A stretch of 44,708 nucleotides of DNA from Erwinia pyrifoliae DSM 12163 (GCF_000026985.1 NC_017390.1:3896027-3940734), one strand, 5' to 3'; positions 35,759-44,151 are shown, counted from the stretch's first letter. Notes: generated by a model from the letters alone, not told the origin. A program made the numbers and translations.

Positions 35759-37370
35759 TTATTCCTGGATATCGACGTTCTCGAAGTGATGTTTGCTCAG
35801 GGGATCAACAATATAACCCGATACTTTTTTGCTGACCGGCTCGTACACCGTCGAGTGCGCGATAATCAGCGCGGGAGCCTGCTCGTGCATCACCACCTGT
35901 GCCTGCCTGTAATATTCAATACGCTTGTTGTGATCGGCCTCGGCGCGCGCCGGCTGGATCTGCTCTTCAAACGGCTTATAGCACCAGCGTGAGTAGTTCG
36001 ATCCGTCTTTGGCGGCAGCACAGCTGAACAGGGTGGCGAAGAAGTTATCCGGATCTCCGTTGTCACCGGTCCAGCCCATCATCACGGTCTGATGTTCACC
36101 GGCTTTGGCACGCTTCAGGTATTCACCCCATTCGTAGGTGACGATTTTGGCTTTGACGCCAATCTTCGCCCAGTCGCTTTGGATCATTTCTGCCATACGG
36201 CGCGCGTTCGGGTTATACGGGCGCTGTACCGGCATCGCCCACAGATCGAGAGTAAAGCCATCTGCCATGCCTGCTTCTTTCAGCAGCGCTTTGGCTTTTT
36301 CCGGGTCGTAGGCGTAATCCTGAATACTGTCGTTATAGCTCCAGATCGTCGGCGGGATCAGATTCTTCGCCGACTGGCCAGCCCCCTGGTAGACCGCTTC
36401 GATAATCGCTTTTTTATTCACCGACATCGTCAATGCCTGACGCACCTTCAGGTTATCCAGCGGTTTCTTCTCGGTGTTGAACGACAGATAACCGACGTTC
36501 AGGCCCGGTATCTGCATCAGGTTAATATTTTTTATCTTCCCGCATACGCGCCAGATCGGCCGGGTTCGGGTACGGCATCACCTGGCATTCGCCTTTTTGC
36601 ATTTTGGCGTAACGCACTGCAGCATCAGGCGTAATGGAGAACACCAAACGGTCAATCTTTGGTTTGCTGCCCCAGAAATCCGGGTTGGCTTTATACAGGA
36701 TGCGCGAATCTTTCTGATACTGCAGCAGCTGGAACGGGCCGGTGCCGACCGGATTGAGATCCAGCTTGTCCGGCGTACCGGCTTTCAGCATATTATCGGC
36801 GTATTCAGCGGAGAGAATCGATGCGAAATCCATACCGAGATCGGCAAGGAACGGCGACTCCGGGCGGGTCAGTTCGAAACGTACGGTAGCATCATCGACT
36901 TTGACGATTTTACTAATCAGCTTCGGCATATCCATGCCTTCAAAATACTCGTAGCTGCCGCCGGAAACCCCGTGATATTTGTTGTTCTTATCCAGCTGGC
37001 GCTCGAACGAAAACACCACGTCGTCGGCATTAACATTACGCGTGGGTTTGAATTCTTTGGTGGTCTGCCACTTCACGCCCTGGCGCAGATGGAAGGTATA
37101 GGTTTTACCATCGGCGCTGACATCCCATTTTTCCGCCAGACCGGGTTCAATTTCGGTTGTACCGACTTTGAACTCCACCAGACGATTGTAGATCGGCACC
37201 GAACTGGCGTCGTAGGTGGTACCCGATGTAAACAGCTGTGGGTTGAAACCTTCTGGCGAACCTTCAGAACAGTAAACCAGAGTTTTCGCCTGAACGCCTG
37301 TAGCGGTCGTCAGTGCAAGGGCGCTGAGAGCCACTTTCAGCATGCCGAATTTAGCCAGGGGAATACGCAT
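35759..37370 (-). pseudogene. dppA: dppA: dipeptide-binding protein, +1 frameshift in an A-run
   Basis: The N-terminal part (ATG 37370) has a Sec signal ending GVQA and the SBP family 5 body from KTLVYCSEGSPEGFNPQLFT to MREDKKY, then TAA at 36522. The other frame continues at once with INLMQIPGLNVGYLSFNTEK and runs to HHFENVDIQE, the normal end. The codons should read GAT AAA AAT ATT (five A); the sequence has six A (36528-36533). Deleting one A yields a full protein of about 535 residues. In E. coli DppA is the periplasmic dipeptide receptor, also used for chemotaxis through Tap and for heme. The rest of the gene looks intact, so sequence error, fresh mutation or slippage are all possible. 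Confidence 0.9.
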
Positions 37371-37386
37371 TGTTATACTCCAGTAG

Positions 37387-37403
37387 TGGTGTGTGTTGTG
37401 TGC
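37387..37403 (-). promoter_or_regulatory. probable GcvB sRNA target in the dppA leader
   Basis: The dppA mRNA leader reads GCACACAACACACACC just upstream of the GGAG ribosome site. Such C/A-rich tracts are the known targets of the G/U-rich R1 region of the Hfq sRNA GcvB, and dppA is a classic GcvB target in E. coli and Salmonella. The gcvB gene is not in this window. Confidence 0.7.
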
Positions 37404-37804
37404 AGTACGCCGGCCGATAGTTTTTTTGGATGGCCTGTGCGTGTCGCCTTACGGCATCAGTAAACGGCGGGATCTGCTGTCTTCAGGTGGCCAGAAGTTT
37501 CCCATACCTTTTGTAATGAGGCTTCAATTTGTCAATTGTTGCAAGGAACGTCAATACGGGCGTCAGTTTTTTACTCAGAGTGTGTGAATCAGCAACAAAA
37601 TATAAAAAAGCCATTAAGACCTTTCTCCAGCGGAAAGATCAACGCGTTAAGCCAAATAGCCAGTCTTAACAACTTTAAAAAGGCATATTGCTAGTGCATT
37701 ACTCTGCGAATAAACGTGTGAAATAATCTGCAAACAGCGCCGTTACGCACGATAAACGGATATAAACCGCGCCATGACAGATAAAAACGCTGCACCGCAG
37801 AGAT
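37404..37804. other. dppA upstream region, no gene recognised
   Basis: This segment should contain the dppA promoter. It is moderately AT-rich, and no open frame with a ribosome site is convincing. E. coli carries the proK tRNA between dppA and eptB; no tRNA cloverleaf or GGTTCGAATCC T-loop is visible in this window part. Confidence 0.5.
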
Positions 37805-37835
37805 AAAAAATGGTCAACTTGCCGAAGTTGACCAT
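37805..37835 (-). terminator. strong minus-strand rho-independent terminator
   Basis: On the minus strand ATGGTCAACTT, tetraloop CGGC and AAGTTGACCAT form an 11-bp perfect stem, immediately followed by a T-run (37805-37810). No recognisable gene precedes it on that strand; the nearest is eptB, whose stop is 960 bases away. Confidence 0.85.
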
Positions 37836-37990
37836 AAGTAAAATGCGCAGCGAATTAAGTGGCTGAAGACTGGCTGCTGTCTCCAGATAGCTTAGTTAAG
37901 CGTTTCGTCCCCATCCAGGATGGGCACTTTTCCACAGCAGCTACAGATAAGACCGGGGGGGGAGATCCGCGTTTGGATTTACGGCTTATG
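37836..37990 (-). ncRNA. possible small RNA or dispersed-repeat unit before the terminator
   Basis: The sequence upstream of the terminator is GC-balanced, unlike the AT-rich DNA beyond 38000, and can fold on the minus strand. GCTGCTGT pairs with ACAGCAGC and encloses a CCCATC/GATGGG hairpin and a GCTTA/TAAGC hairpin. A 26-codon frame from GTG 37935 to TAA 37855 (VEKCPSWMGTKRLTKL...) also runs through it without a ribosome site. I cannot tell whether it is a sRNA, a peptide gene fragment or a repeat. The 5' end is unknown, and the boundary near a run of eight C is a guess. Confidence 0.3.
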
Positions 37991-38759
37991 CATAAGGCGT
38001 TAGTGGGGAACCACTTTCATCTATCCTGGTATATTTATACAAATACTTCTTTTTCTCTGCATTCCTCAATAACCGAAAGCTGTTTTGACAGAGATTCATA
38101 TTTATTCGATTTGATCAGCAGACTTGTTTTTATTTCCATGTATTTAATTTTCTTACTAAAATCTCCCCGGGCCTTTTCCCACTTTATTTTTAAATTTACC
38201 TTTTTCAGTTTGCAGTCTACCCGCTAATTTTTAACTGAAAGCAGTTTATTTGCAAACTGGAGGCTTTTGTAATCTGTTATCGCGCACCTACAGGCTGAAT
38301 AGGTACTGTGCAACAGATGTGCTCTCACAAAGTCTACGGGTGATGGTATCAAAAATGACATATAAAAAGTCACTTTTTCACTCGACGAATTATGTACGCT
38401 TTATTCACACTTTTAGTCATGCATCACTGCCGGGGTTTTCTGGCAGCTTAAAAATAAAGCGTGAAGGCTAATCAATATCTCTTATGGGTGAGTCTGAAAT
38501 ATTTCTGACAGCGCTACCGAATATATCACATCTCCTGTCAATAAATAAAACAGTTAATAGCCTGATGAAATAATAGCGTTAATCATATGAGTAAAAAGAT
38601 AAAGAAATGGTGTTGCGCGTAGGGTTAAATAAGGCGCGAAATATGAATTTTTATCTCGCGGAAGGAATATGAGCCAGGCAATAGTCAGCACCTTTCATCT
38701 GCAACTATTGTCATTCCGGCACCATGAAAGGCAAGTCTGTATCAATATTTAGCGGGATG
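37991..38759. other. AT-rich island between dppA and eptB
   Basis: Base composition falls well below the neighbours, with long T-rich stretches at 38035-38235. Open frames on the plus strand (for example 37859-38227) lack ribosome sites and have no recognisable domain; their composition looks like translated non-coding DNA. It may be horizontally acquired, or a degraded insertion. Confidence 0.5.
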
Positions 38760-38792
38760 CAGGGGCCGCCGTTATGGTGCAAACGGCCCCTG
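38760..38792 (-). terminator. hairpin after eptB
   Basis: CAGGGGCCG and CGGCCCCTG form a 9-bp perfect stem with a 15-base loop, five bases past the eptB stop. It lacks a U-run. Confidence 0.55.
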
Positions 38793-38796
38793 GAGA

Positions 38797-40464
38797 TTAT
38801 GGTACGGCACACCAGTTATTAGCCGGGTTAATACCGCCATCGGGGGACGTGTAGCCGAGGCAGCCTAAAATGGTGTCAAACAGTTCAACATGGCGGTGGG
38901 TTTTACCCGCCCGCTGCTGTGCCTGCAGCTGCGCAAAAGCACGCTTGTTTTGCGCGTCGGCAAGATACTTATCCGATGCCCAGACGATCATCGGCACGCG
39001 GAATTGCTCCGGCGGTGCCATATTGCGCGGCGTACCGTGCAGGTGCATATTGTCGCTGATCGACTCGCCGTGATCGGCGGCATAAAACACAATCGCTTTC
39101 TTATCACGCAGTTGGTCAAACACGCTATCCAACATGGTGTCGACATACAGAATGGAGTTGTCGTAAGCGTTGATCAGCATCTCTTTGCTGCAGGTATCGT
39201 CCACGCCCATACACTCCGGCTGGTAGCGGGCAAATTCGCGTGGATAGCGCTGCGAATAGAGATAGTGAGAGCCTTTGGTATGCAGTATGACCAGATGTTT
39301 ACCTTTGGCATGGTCATCTATTGATGACTTCAGTTCCGGTATCAGCAGCATATCGTCTACCGATTTACCCTGATTGCGTTGCTCTGAGCCAATCTGCTCG
39401 CGGAAGGCATAACTGCCCGCATTGGTATTGTTGTAAAACCACACTTCACTCTGCATCGCGTACAGGTCGGAACTGAAGCCCAGCGCTTTCAGCACCGCAA
39501 ACACGTTCTTCTCATTGAGCGTGCGGGCCGGGTTATCCTCCGTTCCCCCTTCACGCACAAACATGCAGCGCAACGAGAGCTTGGTGGAGGTATCGCAGGA
39601 CTCACCGCGAAACGCCACCAGATTCTTCTCCTTCGCCAGCTTCGGCGTGGTATCGCGTTCATAACCCAGCAAGCCCATATGATCCCAGCGCGTGGTTTCA
39701 CCGATCACGAACACTACATAGGTATCATCCAACCCGTCAGGGGCGTGATAAGTAAACTTTTTCGCCGGATCGAACAGGTGATCGCTATCCATATGCTCGT
39801 CGTAGCTGGTGTAAGCAAGCAGCCCCAGCGCCGTCAGCCAGTTAGATGGCAGGTAGGAGTGTGCCACGACGCCGCCATAGCTTGGCAGGTCAATATTGGT
39901 CTGTTTTTCGTTGGCGCTTTGTGCCTTATCGAAATAACGGATAGGTAGCCAAACCAGCAGCACGGCCAACAGCAGCGTCAACAGGGGTTTCCAGCGCTGC
40001 CCCGGCGTTTTTATCTGTTCCAGAAGGGTCAGGCGCAGTCTGCTGCGCCAGATCGGTATCAGCGGGATAAGACTGATCGGCACCATCCACAGCACAAAGT
40101 GGTAGCCAACCACCTCTTTTGACAGGTCAGTATCGGTGGTCATCACCGAGGCGACAATGCCGTAGCCGATGACGACATTAAAGAAGGTCATGTAGTAACT
40201 GGCTGCGACGGAGATCACCACCACCAGGCTGACGGACACGCGCCAGAAGAGTTTCCCGCCTAATGACAGCAGGCGCAGCAGGAAGAAAGTCAGCAGCACG
40301 GTAGCCACAACTTCAGCCAGCGCGGACAGCCATTGCATGGTTGCAAACTTAGCGAGGAAGGGGTCAAAGCGACGATAGAAGACCGGAATATTCAAAAACA
40401 GCCCGATATAGAGAGCCAACAACAGCGACAGCTTTTGCTGAGTACATATTTTAATATAATTCAT
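38797..40464 (-). CDS. eptB: EptB, Kdo2-lipid A phosphoethanolamine transferase
   Basis: This 555-residue inner-membrane protein has five N-terminal helices (about 10-30, 45-66, 76-95, 120-140, 160-176) and a periplasmic alkaline-phosphatase-fold domain. Zinc/catalytic landmarks are Glu256 in VIGETTRWDHMG, the nucleophilic Thr294 region DTSTKLSLRCMF, AADHGES and HLHGTPRNMAP. The sequence tracks E. coli EptB from MNYIKICTQQKLS to GCLGYTSPDGGINPANNWC. It adds phosphoethanolamine to the outer Kdo of LPS, changing surface charge and polymyxin sensitivity. In E. coli it depends on sigma-E and is repressed by the sRNA MgrR. A sigma-E-like promoter lies upstream at 40520-40546. Confidence 0.96.
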   Translation of the reverse strand: MNYIKICTQQKLSLLLALYIGLFLNIPVFYRRFDPFLAKFATMQWLSALAEVVATVLLTFFLLRLLSLGGKLFWRVSVSLVVVISVAASYYMTFFNVVIGYGIVASVMTTDTDLSKEVVGYHFVLWMVPISLIPLIPIWRSRLRLTLLEQIKTPGQRWKPLLTLLLAVLLVWLPIRYFDKAQSANEKQTNIDLPSYGGVVAHSYLPSNWLTALGLLAYTSYDEHMDSDHLFDPAKKFTYHAPDGLDDTYVVFVIGETTRWDHMGLLGYERDTTPKLAKEKNLVAFRGESCDTSTKLSLRCMFVREGGTEDNPARTLNEKNVFAVLKALGFSSDLYAMQSEVWFYNNTNAGSYAFREQIGSEQRNQGKSVDDMLLIPELKSSIDDHAKGKHLVILHTKGSHYLYSQRYPREFARYQPECMGVDDTCSKEMLINAYDNSILYVDTMLDSVFDQLRDKKAIVFYAADHGESISDNMHLHGTPRNMAPPEQFRVPMIVWASDKYLADAQNKRAFAQLQAQQRAGKTHRHVELFDTILGCLGYTSPDGGINPANNWCAVP

Positions 40465-40519
40465 TCAACCTTAATCCTGGCCTAATCTGAACAATTGCTA
40501 CACACCATCTGAACGCTAA

Positions 40520-40546
40520 TCAGACCCTGGCTGGACACCAGAGTTC
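40520..40546 (-). promoter_or_regulatory. sigma-E-like promoter of eptB
   Basis: On the minus strand GTGAACTC is followed by 16 bases and TCTGA. Sigma-E promoters have GGAACTT, about 16 bases, and TCTGA or TCAAA. It would give a leader of roughly 50 bases. eptB is a known sigma-E gene in E. coli. Confidence 0.55.
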
Positions 40547-40733
40547 ACCGGATTGACCGTTAAACCTCAGGAACAGGTATAAACAGAAGAATCTGATAAC
40601 CAAGAGGAAGACGAGGTGACGTTGCAGGCCGCTAGTTAAACATACTTACGCCTGCGCGTCTGTTTACAGGACAAAATTAGCAATTTTGCGACAAATATAA
40701 GGACTTTCTGATTAAAGCAAGGAAGGTACACGC

Positions 40734-40756
40734 ATCCGGGGCAGGCAGCCCCGGAT
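40734..40756 (-). terminator. hairpin after ohr
   Basis: ATCCGGGGC and GCCCCGGAT form a 9-bp perfect stem with a 5-base loop, about 20 bases after the ohr stop. The following U-run is poor. Confidence 0.6.
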
Positions 40757-40774
40757 TTATCACTTAACGCAGGC

Positions 40775-41203
40775 TTAGTTGATGATGTTCAACGTCACAT
40801 CGATGTTGCCGCGCGTGGCGTTGGAATAAGGACAGACGATATGTGCCGCATCTACCAACTTTTGTGCTGCCGTGCTGTCCATACCCGGCAGATGAATATT
40901 CAGCGTGGCTTCGATACCAAACCCTGTCGGTAACGGACCAATTCCGACTTCACCTTCGATAAAGGCGTCTTTTGGCATGGTGAATTTATCGCGGCCAGCA
41001 ACAAACTTCATCGCGCCGAGGAAACAGGCAGAATAACCGGCAGCAAACAGCTGCTCCGGGTTGGTTGCTTCACCACCTGCACCGCCCATCTCTTTTGGTA
41101 CGCCGAGTTTGATGTCCAGCACGCCGTCGGAGGAAGTCGCACGGCCGTCACGTCCACCGGTGGCTTTTGCTTTTGCGGTATATACAACTTTTTCTAATGA
41201 CAT
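40775..41203 (-). CDS. ohr: Ohr, organic hydroperoxide reductase
   Basis: This 142-residue OsmC/Ohr-family peroxidase starts [20 protein letters not shown]. Peroxidatic Cys60 is in [14 protein letters not shown] and resolving Cys124 in [16 protein letters not shown]. The catalytic Arg (in ATGGRDGRA) and Glu (in [12 protein letters not shown]) are present. It reduces lipid and organic peroxides with lipoyl/dihydrolipoamide reductant in the cytosol. ohrR lies 87 bases upstream on the same strand, and a 15-bp palindrome between them is the likely OhrR operator. Confidence 0.96.
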   Translation of the reverse strand: MSLEKVVYTAKAKATGGRDGRATSSDGVLDIKLGVPKEMGGAGGEATNPEQLFAAGYSACFLGAMKFVAGRDKFTMPKDAFIEGEVGIGPLPTGFGIEATLNIHLPGMDSTAAQKLVDAAHIVCPYSNATRGNIDVTLNIIN

Positions 41204-41228
41204 AATAATGCTCCTGAGTTGGTTTGCT

Positions 41229-41243
41229 TGCGATTAAATCGCA
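41229..41243. promoter_or_regulatory. probable OhrR operator upstream of ohr
   Basis: TGCGATTAAATCGCA is a perfect palindrome around a central A, 26 bases before the ohr start. Known OhrR boxes have the same architecture (TACAATT-A-AATTGTA type), so repression by reduced OhrR is expected. Confidence 0.75.
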
Positions 41244-41290
41244 CACTATTTATAATAATTATTGACGGCATTTTCCCGGTACCAGCACGC

Positions 41291-41749
41291 TCAACCATTA
41301 AGGTTATCGCGTAGTATTTCAAGCTCGCTTTTCAGCGACTGTAGTTCTTCCGGTTTAAAGGCCGAGGCACGGCAGACGGATGCGGGTAGATCCAGCGCCT
41401 GCTGACGCAATGCTTTTCCCCGTTCTGTCAGCGTAACCACCACCTGCCGCTCGTCTTTACGCGAACGATGACGTTTTAACAGATCTGCTGTATCAAGGCG
41501 TTTCAGTAACGGCGTCAGGGTAGCTGAATCGAGGTACAGCCGCGCGCCGATCTCAGATACCGTGACATCATCCTGCTCCCACAACACCATCATCACCAGA
41601 TATTGCGGATAGGTGATGCCCAGCGGAGCCAACAGCTGCCGGTAGCGCTTATGCAGCGCCAGATTGGCAGAATAAAGCGCAAAGCACAGCTGCTGGTCGA
41701 GCAACAATGGCGCGGTCGTCACTTTTTTATCGTCTTTATCGGTCATCAT
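41291..41749 (-). CDS. ohrR: OhrR, MarR-family organic peroxide sensor
   Basis: This 152-residue winged-helix repressor has the peroxide-sensing Cys22 in [20 protein letters not shown] and Tyr residues that position it (Tyr26 and Tyr36 region). The recognition region is [20 protein letters not shown] and the wing [19 protein letters not shown]. Oxidation of the Cys by organic peroxides releases DNA and derepresses ohr. It precedes ohr on the same strand, probably with its own autoregulated promoter overlapping the palindrome at 41763-41774. Confidence 0.95.
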   Translation of the reverse strand: MMTDKDDKKVTTAPLLLDQQLCFALYSANLALHKRYRQLLAPLGITYPQYLVMMVLWEQDDVTVSEIGARLYLDSATLTPLLKRLDTADLLKRHRSRKDERQVVVTLTERGKALRQQALDLPASVCRASAFKPEELQSLKSELEILRDNLNG

Positions 41750-41762
41750 GCTAAGATGATAG

Positions 41763-41774
41763 ATAGTGCACTAT
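41763..41774. promoter_or_regulatory. palindrome in the ohrR/HD-hydrolase divergent promoter
   Basis: ATAGTGCACTAT is a perfect 12-bp palindrome 14 bases upstream of ohrR and about 40 bases upstream of the divergent HD gene. It differs from the ohr operator sequence, so it may be a weaker OhrR site or bind another factor. Confidence 0.45.
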
Positions 41775-41812
41775 ATAATTGCAAGCGACTTTTATTACCT
41801 GGGGGTAAAACC

Positions 41813-42394
41813 ATGCATACCGTGGAAGAACAAGCGCGTCGCTATGCCAGTAAAGCCCATGCCGAAGCCGGACAGCGGCGAAAATATACTGGCGAGCCTT
41901 ATATCGTGCATCCCGCAGCGGTTGTGGCGCTGGTACGCAGCGTCAGCCACACTGAAGAGATGCTGGCAGCAGCGTGGCTGCATGACACGGTCGAAGATAC
42001 TGCCAGCACGGTGAACGATATTCGCCGTCACTTTGGTGATACCATTGCCAGCCTGGTTGAGATGCTGACCAACCGGGGTGACACGGCTGGTCAGAACCGG
42101 GTTGCGCGTAAAGTTGCTCATTTCCATCATACGCAGCAGGCCAGTCCTGAAGCGCAGACCATCAAACTGGCCGATATTATCGACAATACCCGCTCAATCG
42201 TTCATTACGACCCGCAGTTTGCACCGGTTTATCTGATTGAAAAACGCGTACAGATAGCACTTCTTACGGCGGGCAACGCCGCCCTGTTGCAGCAGGCTAA
42301 ACAGATCGTCGAACAGGGTATACGGCAACTGGAGCAGCCGCCGCACAACGTCCCGGCCAGCTGGTTCGAATACCAGGAAGCTAAGTACCGCTAA
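41813..42394 (+). CDS. stand-alone HD hydrolase, SpoT/MESH1-like
   Basis: The 193-residue protein starts at ATG 41813 behind GGGGG. The longer open frame upstream runs through ohrR and is not real. Metal-binding HD motifs are in the RelA/SpoT hydrolase order: YTGEPYIVHPAAVVALV (His33), LAAAWLHDTVEDTASTV (His57-Asp58, Glu61-Asp62) and TIKLADIIDNTRSI. There is no synthetase, TGS or ACT domain. Such small proteins (MESH1 family) can hydrolyse (p)ppGpp, or NADPH in animals. Relatives in bacteria are often annotated only as HD domain proteins. It is divergent from ohrR, which hints at a link to stress, but that is inference. Confidence 0.85.
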   Translation: MHTVEEQARRYASKAHAEAGQRRKYTGEPYIVHPAAVVALVRSVSHTEEMLAAAWLHDTVEDTASTVNDIRRHFGDTIASLVEMLTNRGDTAGQNRVARKVAHFHHTQQASPEAQTIKLADIIDNTRSIVHYDPQFAPVYLIEKRVQIALLTAGNAALLQQAKQIVEQGIRQLEQPPHNVPASWFEYQEAKYR

Positions 42395-42577
42395 GCGAGA
42401 GACGCGGCCGATGATGACCACAACGGGCAATTAAAGCTGTGGATGAGATAAATGCTGTTGCCAGCTCTTAAATAAGCCTTAAGCATCCGCTCGCTATCGG
42501 AGCCAGTAGAACGAACGCCTACCGGCACCTTTTATACCGTGGCCAGAGTGATAAATGGCAACAGAAAGAGATTGAGT

Positions 42578-42826
42578 CTATTTCAGAGCATGACACTGAA
42601 ATACTTTCACCCATGCTCCCGGCATATTGAGAATATATTTTTCTTTCGCTTGCCTGGCCGCATCTTTTTCACTGCTGGCTGTAAAGGTCAAGTCCCACAA
42701 CCCACTATCGTTATTATCACCATAAGAACCGCTGCAATAATATTCGCTTTGAGCAGCATAAGCTGGCAGAGAGACTAAAGCCGCGAGGATAGAAATAAAT
42801 GAGAAAAACGTTTTAGCTTTATTCAT
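42578..42826 (-). CDS. small secreted protein with two cysteines, unknown function
   Basis: The 82-residue precursor has a Sec signal peptide (about 24 residues, ending LPAYA) and an AAAGGA ribosome site. The mature part is about 58 residues with a Tyr/Gly/Asn-rich head (EYYCSGSYGDNNDSGLWDLT), a helical centre (SSEKDAARQAKEKYILN) and a last strand WVKVFQCHALK. The two Cys could make one disulfide in the periplasm. I do not recognise a named family. It stands alone between the HD hydrolase and a weak ORF. Confidence 0.75.
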   Translation of the reverse strand: MNKAKTFFSFISILAALVSLPAYAAQSEYYCSGSYGDNNDSGLWDLTFTASSEKDAARQAKEKYILNMPGAWVKVFQCHALK

Positions 42827-43033
42827 ATGTTATCCTTTTAATTAAGTACTCCAGTCGAAGTCGATAAATCAGGTTAAATATCGCACCATAACGATCAACG
42901 TTAGGTCAACCATAGCCCGGAAACCACTCATATAACGTCTTAAATATTTATCAGGAGATATTCAACAGTGATTTTTTATTTGAGCACGTCACTATCCTGT
43001 AAGGTGGGGTAATTTTTTCAAGTAGCCAATATT

Positions 43034-43252
43034 ATGCACTTGCAACCCGACGCTTTAGAAATATCCTATTCAGACGCCGCATCAGGTCAGGCCATGATCC
43101 ACACTATTTTAGATGCCGGGGGTAAGCGCTGGCAGCCGCGGGTTACCTGTAATATGCTGCGTGAGTTCACTATTTTATGCGCCCCCCGTCTTTGCGGGTC
43201 GCTGAACGGGTCAAATTATTCTGAGCTAAATCAGACGTGCGATTGGCGATGA
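43034..43252 (+). CDS. weak small ORF, function unknown
   Basis: The 72-codon frame starts MHLQPDALEISYSDAASGQA and has no ribosome binding site. The first 45 codons have a plausible composition, the rest less so. It could be the remnant of a larger gene or chance. It ends 24 bases before the amidohydrolase gene. Confidence 0.25.
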   Translation: MHLQPDALEISYSDAASGQAMIHTILDAGGKRWQPRVTCNMLREFTILCAPRLCGSLNGSNYSELNQTCDWR

Positions 43253-43276
43253 TCTCACGCTTTATGGAGTTGAACT

Positions 43277-44137
43277 ATGTGCGCATATCGTTTTACCTGT
43301 CCCGCGAATAAACTGAAAGTGGCCGTCGCGCAGGCGGAGCCTGTAGCAGGAGATATTCCGGCCAATGTGCAGCAGTCCGTTACCCTAATCGCGCGGGCCG
43401 CAGAGCTGGGGGCGAAAGTAGTGTTGCTGCCGGAAAAATTTCTTAGCGGCTATGAACCCTCGTTAATCAAAGCCGATCCCGCTCGCTATGCCATCAGCGC
43501 TAACGACGAGCGGCTGAAGCCGATTGCAATGGCATGTCGTCAGGCGGCTATTTTCGCCGTTATTGGTGCGGCTACCCAGGAAGAAACGGGGGTGTGCATC
43601 ACCTCGCTGTGCTTTAACCCACAGGGCGAGCTGTTTGCCCGTTATCACAAACGAGCGCTGTTCAGTAGCGAAGCGGAATTTTTCCAGCCTGGCCAGCAGG
43701 CAGTGGCGATTGAGGTCGAAGGATGGTCGCTGGGGATGGCGATCTGCTACGACAGCGGTTTTGCCGAACATGCCCGCGCAGCGGCGCTATCAGGGTGCCA
43801 TGCTTATCTGGTCAGCGCCCTGTTCAGCTGCGGAAATGGCTACCATGAATCCCGAATCTGGATGCCTGCGCGGGCGCTGGATAACACCTTCTACGTGTTA
43901 ATGTCCAATCACGTTGGTACGACCGGGGGCTGGCAGGCCTGCGGCGGCAGCGCCGTCTGGGACCCTTACGGCAAGATAGCTGCCGAGGCCAGCGCAGACA
44001 GTACAGAAGTGATCGTGACAGAGCTGGACCCGGCATATCTGCGTGATATACGCGGCCGGGAAAGCATGCTGAACGACTTTGCCGGGCGTTACTTCGCGTT
44101 GGCCAGCCCGCTAACGCAAGGGAAAGAATCATCGTAA
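43277..44137 (+). CDS. carbon-nitrogen hydrolase (nitrilase superfamily)
   Basis: This 286-residue cytosolic enzyme has the full catalytic triad: Glu53 in LLPEKFLSGYEPS, Lys125 in ARYHKRALFSSEAEFFQPG and Cys157 in LGMAICYDSGFAEHARAAAL. The second conserved Glu of the fold is in GNGYHESRIWMPARALDN. It has the alpha-beta-beta-alpha nitrilase fold and probably cleaves an amide (aliphatic amidase or carbamoyl-putrescine-type). The subfamily cannot be settled. A GGAG ribosome site precedes the ATG. Confidence 0.9.
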   Translation: MCAYRFTCPANKLKVAVAQAEPVAGDIPANVQQSVTLIARAAELGAKVVLLPEKFLSGYEPSLIKADPARYAISANDERLKPIAMACRQAAIFAVIGAATQEETGVCITSLCFNPQGELFARYHKRALFSSEAEFFQPGQQAVAIEVEGWSLGMAICYDSGFAEHARAAALSGCHAYLVSALFSCGNGYHESRIWMPARALDNTFYVLMSNHVGTTGGWQACGGSAVWDPYGKIAAEASADSTEVIVTELDPAYLRDIRGRESMLNDFAGRYFALASPLTQGKESS

Positions 44138-44151
44138 TGCGGATACAAAAT

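Noticed and set aside
36597..37463. 288-codon plus-strand ORF opposite dppA
   Set aside because: It is the antisense shadow of the dppA N-terminal half.
37855..37935. 26-codon minus-strand peptide (VEKCPSWMGTKRLTKL...) as a gene
   Set aside because: There is no ribosome site and only a GTG start; it is kept only as part of the putative sRNA/repeat segment.
37836..37990. c-di-GMP-I (GEMM) riboswitch
   Set aside because: GGGGACGAAACGC looked vaguely like the GGGACGCAAAGC core, but the 5' AGGGCAAACC element is absent and no gene follows it.
37859..38227. 122-codon plus-strand ORF between dppA and eptB
   Set aside because: It has no ribosome site, it runs through the structured segment and then AT-rich DNA, and no domain is recognisable.
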